A stretch of DNA of 64,000 nucleotides from Desertibaculum subflavum (GCA_003576705.1 QOZS01000001.1:62001-126000), one strand, 5' to 3'. Counted from the stretch's first letter, positions 9,784 through 19,558 are shown. Program-made: numbers and translations. Notes: generated by a model from the letters alone, not told the origin.

Positions 9784-10751
9784 GGGACGGAATATAGCGC
9801 GGGCTGGCCGGTTTTGCGCGGTCGGGCGGTGGGACCGGGCCGAGCCTCGTGGGGGCGGGCGGACCCACGGCCCTCGAGCGCTGCCCGTTCCTCCTGGAAC
9901 AGCTGAACCAGCACGTCCATGACCGCCCGGACCCGCGGCAGGCTGCGCAGATCGTCGTGCACCAGCAGCCATTGCTCGGGCGCGACCCGCGGCAGAACGG
10001 GGCCGATCCGGCGCAGCCTGGGATCGCCGTCGCCGAGATAGCAGGGCAGCACGGCGAGGCCGGCGCCGGCGGCGGCGGCTTCATGCATCACCAGCCAGTT
10101 GTTGACCCGGACGGCTGGCCGCCCGCCGTCCAGCAGGTCGAGCAGCCATCGCTGGCCGGGCATGTAGCTGTGATCGTCGTCGAAGCCGGCCCAGGGCGCC
10201 GCGCGTAGGCAGGCCGGATCCGCGTCCCGCTGCGCCAGGTCACCACCGCCATAGACCGCGTAGGCAACATGGCCAAGCTTGCGCGTCACGATGCTGGCGA
10301 GATCCGGCACCTGTTCGCGGATCATCAGGTCCGCCTCGCGCTTGGAAAGGTTGGCAAGCAAGTGCCTCGAATCCAGTTCGATCTCGATGCACTGCAGGTT
10401 GCGGCGCAGCCTCGGCAGGTGGCGGGCGATGAACGCGGTCATCGCCTCGCCGGCGGAAAGCCGCACCGTGCCCTTATTGGCGGTTGCGGCGAGGCCGGCG
10501 CTGCGCCGGTGGATCGACTCCGCCGCCTGCTCCATGGCCTGAACATCCGCCATCAGCTCCTCGCCGGCGGCGGTCAGCACGAAGTGATCCGGCAGGCGGT
10601 CGAACAGCCGGGCACCGATCGCCTGTTCCAGCGCCTTCACGCGGCGCGCCACGGTCGGATGGCTGATGCCGAGCTTGCGCGCGGCGGCGGCCAGCTTCCG
10701 TTCGCGCGCCAGGGTCAGGAAGATTCTCAGGTCGCCCCAGTCCGCAATCAT
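9780..10751 (-). CDS. LysR family transcriptional regulator
   Basis: A 323-residue LysR-type regulator. The N-terminal winged helix-turn-helix spans about 1-65 ([35 protein letters not shown]), and a periplasmic-binding-like effector domain covers about 90-295. The extra C-terminal tail (about 25 residues, Arg/Pro-rich) is not conserved in the family. It overlaps moaA by four bases, an unusual pairing. Its start is divergent from the ABC exporter gene, 112 bases away, so the intergenic region may be its operator: the 9-mer AGCGTTCAA occurs there twice, about 50 bases apart. The effector is unknown. Confidence 0.92.
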   Translation of the reverse strand: MIADWGDLRIFLTLARERKLAAAARKLGISHPTVARRVKALEQAIGARLFDRLPDHFVLTAAGEELMADVQAMEQAAESIHRRSAGLAATANKGTVRLSAGEAMTAFIARHLPRLRRNLQCIEIELDSRHLLANLSKREADLMIREQVPDLASIVTRKLGHVAYAVYGGGDLAQRDADPACLRAAPWAGFDDDHSYMPGQRWLLDLLDGGRPAVRVNNWLVMHEAAAAGAGLAVLPCYLGDGDPRLRRIGPVLPRVAPEQWLLVHDDLRSLPRVRAVMDVLVQLFQEERAALEGRGSARPHEARPGPTARPRKTGQPALYSVP

Positions 10752-10862
10752 GCCCTTTGCCCCGCCAAGCGTTCAAAAATGTACGGCAAGATCGCCAAAA
10801 TGTCGAATGGCGAACATCAGCGTTCAAGCTATCGTGACGGCGCTGCGATAGGGGAAATGCAG

Positions 10863-13800
10863 ATGCACTTCGAGCCGCGTCTTTGGGTTTTCACCGAGGG
10901 GGTCCGCCTTCGCATCCTCGGGGCGGTTCTGATCGGCCTGGTCGCGGTCGGGCTCGGCATCGCGCGGCTCGGCCTGCTGGGCTGGCTGATCGGCGAGATC
11001 TTCGCCGGGCGCGGCCCCGACGCCCTGGTCCTTCCGATTGCGCTGATCGCCGTCGTCATGGTGCTGCGCGGGTTGTTCGAGCAATGGCGCACCATGGTTG
11101 CGCATCGCACGGCCGCGGCGGTGCAGAAGCGCCTGCGCCGGGCGATCTACGACCGCATCGCGGCGCTCGGCCCTGCCACGATCGGGCGCCAGCGCTCCGG
11201 CGCCTTGACGCTTTCGCTGATCGACGGGGTCGATCAGCTGGAGACCTATTTCGGGCAGTTCCTGCCGCAATTCCTGATCTCGCTGCTGACGCCGGTGCTG
11301 ATCTTCGCCGTGGTCGCCTGGATCGACCTGCCGGTGGCGGCAGTCATGCTCGCCTTCGCGCTGATCGCGCTGTTCGCGCCGGCGCTCTGGCACAAGCGCG
11401 ACGTGAAGAACGCCGTCGGGCGCCAGAAGGCCTATGCCGCCTTTGCCGCCGAGTTCCTGGATTCGATCCAAGGCCTCGCCACGCTCAAGGCCTTCGGCCA
11501 GAGCAAGGCGCGCGCCGACAAGCTGGAGCACGAAGCGCGCGACCTGTTCCAGCGCACCATGTGGGTGCTGGCGACCAACGTGCTGGCGCGCGGCATCACC
11601 GACAGCGCCATCGCCTGCGGCGCCGCCGCGGCGCTCGCGCTCGGCGCTTTCCGCGTCGAGGCCGGCACCATGCCGCTCACCGCGCTGCTCATCATCCTGA
11701 TGCTGGGTGTCGAGATCTTCCGTCCGATGCGCGAGCTCCGGACCGTGCTGCACCAGGGCATGGTGGGCATGTCGGCGGCCCAGGGCATCTACCAGATCCT
11801 GGACGCGCAGCCGATCGTCGCCGACCGCGCGCCGGCGCCGCTCGACCGTCCGCTCGAGCCCACGATCGCCTTCGAGGGCGTGCGCTTCCAGTATCCGGGC
11901 ACGCGGCGCACGGTGCATGAAGCCTTGAGTTTCGAAGCGCGCGCCGGCGAGCGGATCGGCCTGGTCGGTCCGTCGGGCGGCGGCAAGTCGTCGATCGTAC
12001 GCCTGCTGCTGCGCTTCTACGACCCGGATGCCGGCACCGTGCGGATCGGCGGCCGCGACCTGCGGGAGCTCTCCTTCGAGCAGATACGCTCAATGATCTC
12101 GGTGGTGAACCAGGACACCTTCCTGTTCCACGGCACGGTCGAGGACAACATCCGCATGGGTCGGCCGGATGCCGACCACGCGGCGATCGAGGCGGCCGCG
12201 CGGGCCGCCAACATCCACGACTTCGTCGCAGGCCTGCCGCAGGGCTACCGGACGGTCATCGGCGAGAAGGGCATCAAGCTCTCCGGTGGGCAGCGCCAGC
12301 GCCTCGCCATCGCTCGCGCGCTGCTGCGCGACACGCCGATCCTGGTACTGGACGAGGCGCTCTCCGCCGTCGATGCCGAAAACGAGGCCGTGATCCAGGA
12401 CGCGCTCGGCCGGCTGATGCAAGGCCGCACCACGCTCATCCTCGCGCATCGGCTTTCCAGCGTGATCGATTGCGACCGCATCCTGGTTCTGGCGGGCGGC
12501 CGGGTGGCCGAGAACGGGCGTCACGGCGAGCTGATGGCCGGCGGCGGGCTCTATGCCCGGCTGATGGCGGAACAGGTGCGGGAAGGCGCCGTCGCCGATG
12601 CGATCGACCTTGCGGCCCCGACCGGTACGGTGGAAACCGAAACGCATCAGCCGGGTGGCGCCGCGAAGCCGGTGACCGAGGGGATCATCAAGGCCGAGGG
12701 GCTCGGCTGGTTCGGCCTGGTGGCCGCCCTGATGAAGCAGATCATGCCGTGGAAGGGCCGGCTCGCCGCCACCTTCGTGTTCGGCGTGCTGCGCGTGCTC
12801 GCCTTCATCGGCATCGGCGTGCTGAGCGCGCTCACCGTGCTGGCGCTGAAGAACGGCCAGCCGTTCGGCGCCTATCTCTGGGCGCTCGCCGTGGTGGCGC
12901 CGCTCTCGGGCGCGCTGCATTGGCTCGAATCCTGGATCGCGCACGACATGGCGTTCCGCCTTCTGGCGGAGATGCGGATCGACGTGTTCCGCAAGCTCGA
13001 CCGGCTGGCGCCGGCCTATCTGGTGCGCCGCCGCACCGGCGATCTGATGACGCTCGCCACCCACGATGTCGAGCTGGTCGAGTATTTCTTCGCCCATACC
13101 ATGGCGCCGGCTTTCGTCGCCGTGCTGGTGCCCGCGGCGGTGCTGGTGATCCTGGCCGGCGCGAGCCCGTGGGTCGCGCTTGCCCTGCTGCCGTTCCTCA
13201 TTGCCGTCGGCGCCAGCCCGTTCCTGCTGCGCGGACGCGTGGACCGGTTGGGCTCGCAGGCACGCGAGGCCTCGGGCGAGCTCGGTGCCTTCGCCGTCGA
13301 TTCCGTGCAGGGCCTTGGCGAGATCGTCGCCTTCCAGCAGGAAGGTGCGCGTGGCCGGCGCCTCGACGAGCTGTCGGACCACCATGTCGGATTGCGGCTG
13401 CCCTTCTTCGCCGAGCTGACGCGCCAGCAGAGCCTGCTCGACACGCTGACCGGGCTCGGCGGCCTCGCGGTGGTGGTGTGCGGCGGCGTTCTCGCGACGC
13501 AGGGCGCGATCGATCCCGCCCTGCTGCCGCTGCTCGCGCTGCTCGCGATGGCGGCCTTCCTGCCGGTCTCGGAGATCGCGCAGATCGGCCGCCAGCTCGC
13601 CGACACCCTCGGTGCCACGCGGCGGATCTACGCGCTGGAGAACGAGCCGGTGCCGGTCGCCGATGGACCTGGCGTTCCGCGGCAATCGGGGCCCGCGGCG
13701 CTGGCGCTTCAGGGGGTCGGCTTCACCTATCCGGGGCAGAGCCGCCGTGCGCTCGCCGATGTATCGTTCGAGATCGCGGCCGGCAGCACGGTCGCGCTGG

Positions 13801-14444
13801 TCGGCACATCGGGTGCCGGTAAGACCACGACGGCGCAGCTGCTGATGCGGTTCTGGGATCCGGATCAGGGCCACATCACGTTGAACGGCGCCGACCTGCG
13901 CGACTACAAGCTCGACGATCTCAGGCGCCAGGTCGCGCTGGTGGCGCAGGACACCTACCTGTTCAACGATACGCTCCGCCGCAACATCCTGATCGCCCGT
14001 CCGGCAGCCGGCGAGGTGGAGCTTGCGGCGGCGATCGAGCATGCCTCGCTCGGCGAGCTGGTGGCGGCACTGCCCGACGGCGTCGACACGCCGGTCGGCG
14101 AACGCGGCACCAGCCTGTCGGGCGGCCAGCGCCAGCGGGTGGCGATCGCGCGCGCCTTCCTCAAGGACGCGCCGGTGCTGATCCTCGACGAGGCGACTTC
14201 GCATCTCGATGCCGTGAACGAGCAGGCGGTGCGCCGCGCCCTCGATCAGCTCAAGACCGATCGCACGACCATCGTCATCGCGCATCGCCTGTCGACGGTC
14301 CGCGATGCCGACCTGATCGTCGTGCTGAAGGAGGGCAGGGTGGTCGAGACTGGCACGCATGCCTCGTTGCTGGCCGCGGGCGGGCTCTATGCCCAACTGG
14401 TCTCGCGCCAGCTCGCCTCGGTCTACGCAGCGGCGGCACAGTGA
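10863..14444 (+). CDS. Fused double ABC exporter (TMD-NBD-TMD-NBD)
   Basis: A 1193-residue fusion of two ABC exporter half-units. First unit: membrane domain about 1-320, NBD with Walker A GPSGGGKSS near 365, signature LSGGQRQRLAIARAL near 475 and Walker B ILVLDEALSAVD. Second unit: membrane domain about 620-930, Walker A GTSGAGKTT near 980, signature LSGGQRQRVAIARAF near 1090 and Walker B LILDEATSHLD. Both ATP sites look intact. A charged linker (about 580-610) joins the halves. The organisation resembles fused CydDC-type or drug/lipid exporters; the substrate is unknown. Start ATG 10863 sits seven bases after GGGGA; ATG 10857 is the alternative. The fusion guarantees a 1:1 heterodimer. Confidence 0.9.
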   Translation: MHFEPRLWVFTEGVRLRILGAVLIGLVAVGLGIARLGLLGWLIGEIFAGRGPDALVLPIALIAVVMVLRGLFEQWRTMVAHRTAAAVQKRLRRAIYDRIAALGPATIGRQRSGALTLSLIDGVDQLETYFGQFLPQFLISLLTPVLIFAVVAWIDLPVAAVMLAFALIALFAPALWHKRDVKNAVGRQKAYAAFAAEFLDSIQGLATLKAFGQSKARADKLEHEARDLFQRTMWVLATNVLARGITDSAIACGAAAALALGAFRVEAGTMPLTALLIILMLGVEIFRPMRELRTVLHQGMVGMSAAQGIYQILDAQPIVADRAPAPLDRPLEPTIAFEGVRFQYPGTRRTVHEALSFEARAGERIGLVGPSGGGKSSIVRLLLRFYDPDAGTVRIGGRDLRELSFEQIRSMISVVNQDTFLFHGTVEDNIRMGRPDADHAAIEAAARAANIHDFVAGLPQGYRTVIGEKGIKLSGGQRQRLAIARALLRDTPILVLDEALSAVDAENEAVIQDALGRLMQGRTTLILAHRLSSVIDCDRILVLAGGRVAENGRHGELMAGGGLYARLMAEQVREGAVADAIDLAAPTGTVETETHQPGGAAKPVTEGIIKAEGLGWFGLVAALMKQIMPWKGRLAATFVFGVLRVLAFIGIGVLSALTVLALKNGQPFGAYLWALAVVAPLSGALHWLESWIAHDMAFRLLAEMRIDVFRKLDRLAPAYLVRRRTGDLMTLATHDVELVEYFFAHTMAPAFVAVLVPAAVLVILAGASPWVALALLPFLIAVGASPFLLRGRVDRLGSQAREASGELGAFAVDSVQGLGEIVAFQQEGARGRRLDELSDHHVGLRLPFFAELTRQQSLLDTLTGLGGLAVVVCGGVLATQGAIDPALLPLLALLAMAAFLPVSEIAQIGRQLADTLGATRRIYALENEPVPVADGPGVPRQSGPAALALQGVGFTYPGQSRRALADVSFEIAAGSTVALVGTSGAGKTTTAQLLMRFWDPDQGHITLNGADLRDYKLDDLRRQVALVAQDTYLFNDTLRRNILIARPAAGEVELAAAIEHASLGELVAALPDGVDTPVGERGTSLSGGQRQRVAIARAFLKDAPVLILDEATSHLDAVNEQAVRRALDQLKTDRTTIVIAHRLSTVRDADLIVVLKEGRVVETGTHASLLAAGGLYAQLVSRQLASVYAAAAQ

Positions 14445-14451
14445 GGTGGCG

Positions 14452-14889
14452 ATGACGACGAACGGCGCATGGGCGGACGGCGTCAGGGTCGTGCAAGGGG
14501 CGACCTTGGATGCCGCCATGACCGGTCCGGCAGGGAGCGGCCGTGCGACGGCGTTCGACTTTGCCGGCACCGGTGGACACGCAACCTGGATCGGCCGCGT
14601 GGCACTGGCGCCGAATGCGCGGACCGGCGCGCATCATCATGGGCGGCACGAAGTGGCGGTCTATGTCGTGCGCGGGCGCGGCGAGCTGAGGTGGGGCGAG
14701 CGGCTGGGATATGCGGCGCAGATCGCCGCGGGGGATTTCGCCTACTTCGCTCCCTTCGTGCCGCATCAGGAGCGGAACGTCGACATTGGCGAACAGCTCG
14801 AGATCGTCGTGGTCCGCAGCGACAACGAAAGGATCGCGGTCGGCCTCGACGTCACACCGGCCGGGCGGACGGCGGCGCCCGGTTCCTGA
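14452..14889 (+). CDS. Cupin domain protein
   Basis: A 145-residue single-domain cupin. The metal motif 1 is HHHGRHEVAVYVVRGRGEL near residues 63-80 (three His plus Glu), and motif 2 lies around FVPHQERNVDIGEQLEIVVV near 100-120. It begins seven bases after the ABC exporter stop with GAGGTGG as ribosome site, so it is probably co-transcribed. Small cupins of this sort bind a metal and either sense or modify a small molecule. Association with the exporter suggests a shared substrate, which is inference only. Confidence 0.85.
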   Translation: MTTNGAWADGVRVVQGATLDAAMTGPAGSGRATAFDFAGTGGHATWIGRVALAPNARTGAHHHGRHEVAVYVVRGRGELRWGERLGYAAQIAAGDFAYFAPFVPHQERNVDIGEQLEIVVVRSDNERIAVGLDVTPAGRTAAPGS

Positions 14890-14908
14890 GCTGCGGCGGC
14901 GAATGACG

Positions 14909-16042
14909 CTAGGTCGCGCCGATCTGCTTCAGGGCGGCGAGGTAGACCGGATTGCGGCGCCACTTGCGGGCGACGATCTCCGCCGCTTCAGGCGTGGTCT
15001 GGTCGTAGAACACCGCCAGCGCCGCGCTCTGGTCGGCAATCTCGCCCGCCGACAGGTCGTGGGCGCGGCGAGTCAGCTCGAACAGCCTGAGGCAGTTCTG
15101 CCGGTCGATCCGCGCGGCGACGCAGGCAATGGCGAAGGCCTCGCCACCCGGCTCGTAGATGATGCGGCGCGCCAGACGCAGGCGGATGCCGGCGAGCTGC
15201 GCGAATGCCGCCTCGAAGGTCGCGATCTCGCCGCGCCGCAGCGAGCGCATGACGAAATCGATGGTGAGCTTGCCCTCCTGTGCCATGCGCTCGACCATGG
15301 TCTCGATCGGCGTGCGGGGCACCTCGTTCATCTCCGCATGCGGCCCCTTGTCGAGCGCCCCGGACAGCTGATCGTCCACCTCGTCGATATCGATCTTGAA
15401 TTTGTCGACGATGAACTGGCGCAGCGCCGCGGAGACCCAGGCCTGCATGCGGCGGGCCAGCGCCGGCGGCAGGTCGGGTCGCGCCAGCAGCGGCTCCTGG
15501 TAGGCGTCGATCGAGCGCGAGGCCTCGGCAATCCGATCCATCAGGCTGTGCCCGACCTGGGCGGATTCGTTGCGCAGCAGGGCGACCACCACTTCGGGCG
15601 ACCCGTTGTCGACCAGCGCCTCGCAGACGTCGCTGCTGATGTCCTGGCGCATGGCGACGGCGAGGCGATGCTGATGCGTCTGCGTGCGGACCACCTCGAT
15701 CAGGTCCATGTCCTCGAGGACGCGGCTTTCCATCAGGATCGGGAAGGCGACCTCGATCTCCTGATCCGCCAGCACGCGGGCCAGATCGCGCGGCGCACTG
15801 GGCTTGGCGGCCAGCGCGCGGGCGAGCTCGATGCGGATCGACATTTCGATATCGCGGCTCAGGCGGCGCAGGATGTCGGTCATCAGCGTCCGCTCCGCAT
15901 CGGTGAGCGTGCCGGAGCGCTGTTCGAAGAAGTCCCATAAGGTGCGATACAGCGTCTCCCGTCCCTGCGCAGACTTGCGCGCGGCAAGCTGCAGCAGGCG
16001 ATCGGCGTCAGCCGTCCGGACGATCTCGCTCATAGGTAGCAC
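14909..16042 (-). CDS. DUF2336 domain protein (downstream paralogue)
   Basis: A 377-residue mostly helical, soluble protein of the DUF2336 family, found mainly in Alphaproteobacteria. Repeated blocks of Leu/Ala-rich helices (for example PRDLARVLADQEIEVAFPILMESRVLEDMDLIEVVRTQTHQHRLAVAMR near 90-140) suggest a HEAT-like repeat array. It is the last gene of a three-gene operon with a histidine kinase and a second DUF2336 protein, whose sequence it resembles over the full length. ATG 16042 (MLPMSE) or 16033 could start it. No function is established; a scaffold or signalling partner of the kinase is inferred from context. Confidence 0.85.
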   Translation of the reverse strand: MLPMSEIVRTADADRLLQLAARKSAQGRETLYRTLWDFFEQRSGTLTDAERTLMTDILRRLSRDIEMSIRIELARALAAKPSAPRDLARVLADQEIEVAFPILMESRVLEDMDLIEVVRTQTHQHRLAVAMRQDISSDVCEALVDNGSPEVVVALLRNESAQVGHSLMDRIAEASRSIDAYQEPLLARPDLPPALARRMQAWVSAALRQFIVDKFKIDIDEVDDQLSGALDKGPHAEMNEVPRTPIETMVERMAQEGKLTIDFVMRSLRRGEIATFEAAFAQLAGIRLRLARRIIYEPGGEAFAIACVAARIDRQNCLRLFELTRRAHDLSAGEIADQSAALAVFYDQTTPEAAEIVARKWRRNPVYLAALKQIGAT

Positions 16043-16080
16043 AAGGCATACATTTGTCGGCCATTCCAGCGTTGGAACGG

Positions 16081-17652
16081 TTAAGGTTTGGCTACCACTG
16101 CCTGTGCACGAGGCAGAGTGAGCCGGAACACCGAGCCGGCCGGTCCGGTGGCGTGCAATGCGAGATCGCCACCCATCAGGCGGGCAAGACCGCGGGCGAT
16201 CGGCAGGTCGAGGCCGAGCCCCAGATCGGGCCGGGTCAGGACGCTCGAGCCCGGACGGCCGAACGCATCGAACAGCTGCTCTCCCTCGCGGGGCGTCAGG
16301 GCGCTGCCGCCGTCGTTGACTTCGATCACCACCATGTCGGCGGTCACGCCCGCCGCGATCAGGACCGCGCCGCCGGCCGGCGTGCGCTTCGTTGCGCTGA
16401 CCAGCAGATTGATCAGCACCTGCAGCACCCGGGTCGGATCGGCGTGCGCGGCAAGGTCCGGCGGGTCGACCCGCATCTGCACGGCCACGCCGCCGGCCGC
16501 TGCCTGCGGCAGCATCATGGCGCGTGCCTTGGCGACCAGCTGGCCGATCTCTGTTGCTACCGGTTGCAGGCGGAGCGTCGCACCGTCCATGGCCGCGACG
16601 TCGAGGAGATCGCCGATCAGGCGGAGCAGGTGCCGGGCCGCCATGGAGATGTCGCCGGCATACTCGGCGACGCGTGGCGCCGGGGTCCTGCCTTCGGACT
16701 GGGCCAGAATGTCGGCGAAGCCGATCACGGCGTTGAGGGGCGTGCGCAGCTCGTGGCTCATGGTGGCGAGAAACTCGCGTTTGGCGCGCTCGGAGGCGTG
16801 CGCCCGATTCAGCGCCTCGGCAAGCTCGGCCGCCTTGCGCTCGAGCTCGGTATGCGCCGCCCGCAGCTCTTCGCGCGCCTGGCCGGCCAGTAGCTCGGCC
16901 CGGCGCTGCGGCGTGATGTCGGTCGCGGTGCCGCGGAAACCGACGAAGTCGCCGCGATCGTCGAAGGCGGCGACGGCGTTGACGAGGAAGCGACGCTCGT
17001 TGCCCTCGCGGTCGTCGATGGCGATCTCGGCGCCACGGAAGGGCCGCCGCGCCGCCATGGCGGCGCCGATCGTCACACGTTGTGCGTCGCTGCTGACCGA
17101 TCGCCCGATCTCGTCGAACGGCCGGCCCAGCAGCAGGATCGGCGGCAGGCCGAGCGCCTCGGTGACGCGGTCGGAGACGAAGCTGATGGCGCCGCTGCGA
17201 TCGGTCTCCCAGACCCAGTCGGCCGAGGCGCGGATGAAGTCCTGGAAGCGGCGGCGGTCACGGCTGGCGCGGTTGCCCGCCGGGTCTTCCTTGGCGTCGA
17301 TGAGGACCCCGAGCACACCGACGATCTCGCCGGAGGGCAGCCGCACGGGCACGTGCCGCGCCGCGTGCGCGCTGGCGCCGAGCCCCCGGCCCAGCATCTC
17401 CGTGCCGCCAAGGGACTCGCCGTCGCGTACCGCCGCGGCGACGATGCCCGCATGCCGGGGCGGCACCATGGTGGCGTCGACGGCGAGGTCCATCAGCTCG
17501 CGGTAGCCCTGGCTTGCAGCCAGCAGGCGGCCTTGCGTGTCCGCCAGATAGGCAACGTCGATCAGCGCGACGGCTTCGGCGAGGCGCAGCAACGTCTCCG
17601 GTATGGCCGGCGAGCCGTGATCGGACTGGCCGTTGCGTGCTTGCTGGATCAA
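16081..17652 (-). CDS. PAS sensor histidine kinase with degenerate ATP-binding motifs
   Basis: A 523-residue soluble kinase-like protein with two PAS-like regions (about 20-130 and 135-260), a short coiled coil and a HisKA domain with phospho-acceptor His300 in SHELRTPLNAVIGF. The catalytic domain is altered: the N box reads INLLVSATKRT, with Ser where the Mg-binding Asn normally sits, and the G1 box reads VNDGGSAL instead of DxGxG. The G2 box (LGLGLDLPIARGLARLMGG) is kept. No membrane segment or receiver domain is seen. Its start overlaps the upstream DUF2336 stop by four bases. It may be a weak kinase, a phosphatase or a pseudokinase. Confidence 0.88.
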   Translation of the reverse strand: MIQQARNGQSDHGSPAIPETLLRLAEAVALIDVAYLADTQGRLLAASQGYRELMDLAVDATMVPPRHAGIVAAAVRDGESLGGTEMLGRGLGASAHAARHVPVRLPSGEIVGVLGVLIDAKEDPAGNRASRDRRRFQDFIRASADWVWETDRSGAISFVSDRVTEALGLPPILLLGRPFDEIGRSVSSDAQRVTIGAAMAARRPFRGAEIAIDDREGNERRFLVNAVAAFDDRGDFVGFRGTATDITPQRRAELLAGQAREELRAAHTELERKAAELAEALNRAHASERAKREFLATMSHELRTPLNAVIGFADILAQSEGRTPAPRVAEYAGDISMAARHLLRLIGDLLDVAAMDGATLRLQPVATEIGQLVAKARAMMLPQAAAGGVAVQMRVDPPDLAAHADPTRVLQVLINLLVSATKRTPAGGAVLIAAGVTADMVVIEVNDGGSALTPREGEQLFDAFGRPGSSVLTRPDLGLGLDLPIARGLARLMGGDLALHATGPAGSVFRLTLPRAQAVVAKP

Positions 17653-18794
17653 GCGACGCGGCTCCCGTTCTTGCCGGGCTGCCAGAGCCGCAAGGCGACG
17701 CGCGCCTGCGGCGGCGACATGCGATCGTAGATCGCGGCGATGTCGGCATTGCCGAGCGGTCGCAACGCCGCACGGTCATGCGCCTTCGCCGCCATCGCGA
17801 CCATGCTGACGGCCGCGGGCAGCGGGATGTCGGCGGCCCGGCAGCACAGCACCAGTGCCTCGCCGGTCGGATCGAGCAGATAGCGGCGGGCCTGATCCGG
17901 CTTGACCCCGGCGAGCTCGGCCAGCGCCGCGGCGGCGATGGCGACGTGACCGGCGCGCAGGTTCTGCAGCACGAAGCGATCGTTCAGGATGCCCTTGGTA
18001 CGGGCGCGAAGCGCGAGCTGGTGCGCGAGGCGCAGCGCGGCTTCGCCTTCGGCCTCGGCATCCTGGACCGCCGGAGGTGCTGTCGCTGCGATCGCCTGGT
18101 CGAGCGTCGCCGGATCGATCGGGTAGCGGTTCAGGATCTCCCGGCGCAGAGCTTCCGATACCCAGCGATACATGCGGGCGGCGAGGTGCGACGGAAGGTC
18201 GGCGCGCCGCAGCAATGGCTCGCGGAAGCGGTCGACGCGCTGGGATTCAGCGACCAGATACTCGATCGCCTTCTGCGACAGATGCGCATCCGGATTGCGG
18301 ATCAGTCGCTCGATGACCAACTCTTCGCCGGTCTGGACCAGCGCATCCGAGACACGCTCGGCGATGCCGGGGCGCGCCGCGATCAGCAGGCGGTGTTCCT
18401 GCGAGCGCGTGCGGATCAGCTCGATCAGCTCGTTGTCGCCCAGCAGCGGGCTCGAGGCCAGGATCGGCTCCGCGACCATGATCTCGTCGGCCGCGAGCGC
18501 CATGACCAGCGACCTGGGCACATCGTTGCGCCGCGCGAGGCCCTGGGCCAGCGCCGCGCGCAAGCCTGCCTCCACTTCCCGCAGCAGGGTTTCGAGAATG
18601 GCGCCGGCCTCGGTCCGCTCGCGCTCGGACATGGCAGCCCCGGAGGCCAGCAGCACGTCGGTGACGGAGCGGAACAGGGCGCCACGGCCTGCAGGGCTGC
18701 GGTCGGCGGCGAGCGCCAGAAGCAGGTTCGACCTGGGCCGAGAATCGGCTGCCTGTTCCGTGCTCCCGCGCGCGTTTTCCGGGGCGCTGGTCAT
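17649..18794 (-). CDS. DUF2336 domain protein (upstream paralogue)
   Basis: A 381-residue helical DUF2336 protein and first gene of the DUF2336-kinase-DUF2336 operon. It shares the layout of the 14909-16042 protein: PRSLVMALAADEIMVAEPILASSPLLGDNELIELIRTRSQEHRLLIAARPGIAERVSDALV corresponds block by block to the paralogue. The N-terminal 30 residues are low-complexity and probably disordered. No membrane segment is seen. Its promoter region is shared with the divergent LdtR-like regulator at 18999 and contains a CtrA-like box at 18878-18892. Confidence 0.85.
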   Translation of the reverse strand: MTSAPENARGSTEQAADSRPRSNLLLALAADRSPAGRGALFRSVTDVLLASGAAMSERERTEAGAILETLLREVEAGLRAALAQGLARRNDVPRSLVMALAADEIMVAEPILASSPLLGDNELIELIRTRSQEHRLLIAARPGIAERVSDALVQTGEELVIERLIRNPDAHLSQKAIEYLVAESQRVDRFREPLLRRADLPSHLAARMYRWVSEALRREILNRYPIDPATLDQAIAATAPPAVQDAEAEGEAALRLAHQLALRARTKGILNDRFVLQNLRAGHVAIAAAALAELAGVKPDQARRYLLDPTGEALVLCCRAADIPLPAAVSMVAMAAKAHDRAALRPLGNADIAAIYDRMSPPQARVALRLWQPGKNGSRVA

Positions 18795-18877
18795 GGCGGC
18801 AGTGTCGGCCGGAAAGCTTAATGGCTTCTGAAGGTTACTGTGACTTTATGAGGAATGTTGCGAGAAACTATACGAGA

Positions 18878-18892
18878 TTAACCGATGTTTTA
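18878..18892. promoter_or_regulatory. CtrA-like box (TTAA-N7-TTTA)
   Basis: TTAA, seven bases, then TTTA: seven of eight positions match the alphaproteobacterial CtrA full site TTAA-N7-TTAA. It lies in the AT-richer divergent region between the DUF2336 operon and the LdtR-like gene. CtrA often controls motility and signalling genes in this class. The motif is short, so chance occurrence is quite possible. Confidence 0.3.
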
Positions 18893-18998
18893 CGGTGATG
18901 GAGCGAGGGTGACGCGGTCGCAGGGACCGACTTCCCGATCCGGGCGGAGGGCGGTTCCGCAGTCATGCCGGTGAACGGCCATAGGAAGATCGGGTCCC

Positions 18999-19511
18999 AT
19001 GGATACACTGCAGCTCGAATCCAGCACTGCCACGGCCTCACGGCCAGCGGCAAAGTCGCCGATGCCCGACGAGTTCCGCGAGCTGACCCAGCTCATCGAG
19101 CGCCTGCACCGGCGATTCCTCGACGTGTTGCGGACCGAGCTCGACCGGCTCGACATCCACGACATCAACCCCGTCCAATGCTTGCTGCTGAGCAATATCG
19201 GGCGCGAGGAGATCAACGTCCGCAACCTGATGGATCGCGGCTACTACCAGGGCTCGAACGCCTCCTACAACATCAAGAAGCTGGTCGAGGTCGGCTATCT
19301 CGAGCAGAAGCGCTCGCCGCGCGACCGCCGCTCCACCCTGCTCAAGGTCAGCGATCGCGGCCTGAAGCTGATCGAGCGCGTGCGCGACCTGGAAGCCCGG
19401 CAGGCCAAGGCGATTGGCAATCTCACGCAAGACGGTTCCATCGTCGGGGCGCTCAAGCTGATGCGCCGGATCGAGCGCTATTGGGACGACTACATCGAAG
19501 GCCGGGCGTGA
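18999..19511 (+). CDS. MarR-family winged-helix regulator, LdtR-like
   Basis: A 170-residue MarR-type regulator. The segment LIERLHRRFLDVLRTELDRLDIHDINPVQCLLLSNIG and the recognition region MDRGYYQGSNASYNIKKLVEVGYLEQKRSPRDRRS match the LdtR group known from Rhizobiales, which controls envelope, motility and stress genes in response to small ligands. The N-terminal 25 residues are probably flexible. It precedes pseI by 48 bases on the same strand and opens the flagellin-glycan island, so a role in regulating flagellar or glycan genes is plausible but unproven. ATG 18999 is the first good start. Confidence 0.88.
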   Translation: MDTLQLESSTATASRPAAKSPMPDEFRELTQLIERLHRRFLDVLRTELDRLDIHDINPVQCLLLSNIGREEINVRNLMDRGYYQGSNASYNIKKLVEVGYLEQKRSPRDRRSTLLKVSDRGLKLIERVRDLEARQAKAIGNLTQDGSIVGALKLMRRIERYWDDYIEGRA

Positions 19512-19558
19512 CCGCCTGACCTTTCCTTGCATCGGGTTCCTGCACTGAGACGGCAGTG

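Noticed and set aside
10269..10862. In-frame N-terminal extension of the ABC exporter into the LysR gene.
   Set aside because: The extension is antisense to the LysR regulator and lacks membrane helices; a good ribosome site precedes ATG 10863.
12090..14570. An 826-residue frame antisense to the ABC exporter.
   Set aside because: It is rich in His, Arg and Gln with no domain, as expected of antisense frames in high-GC DNA.
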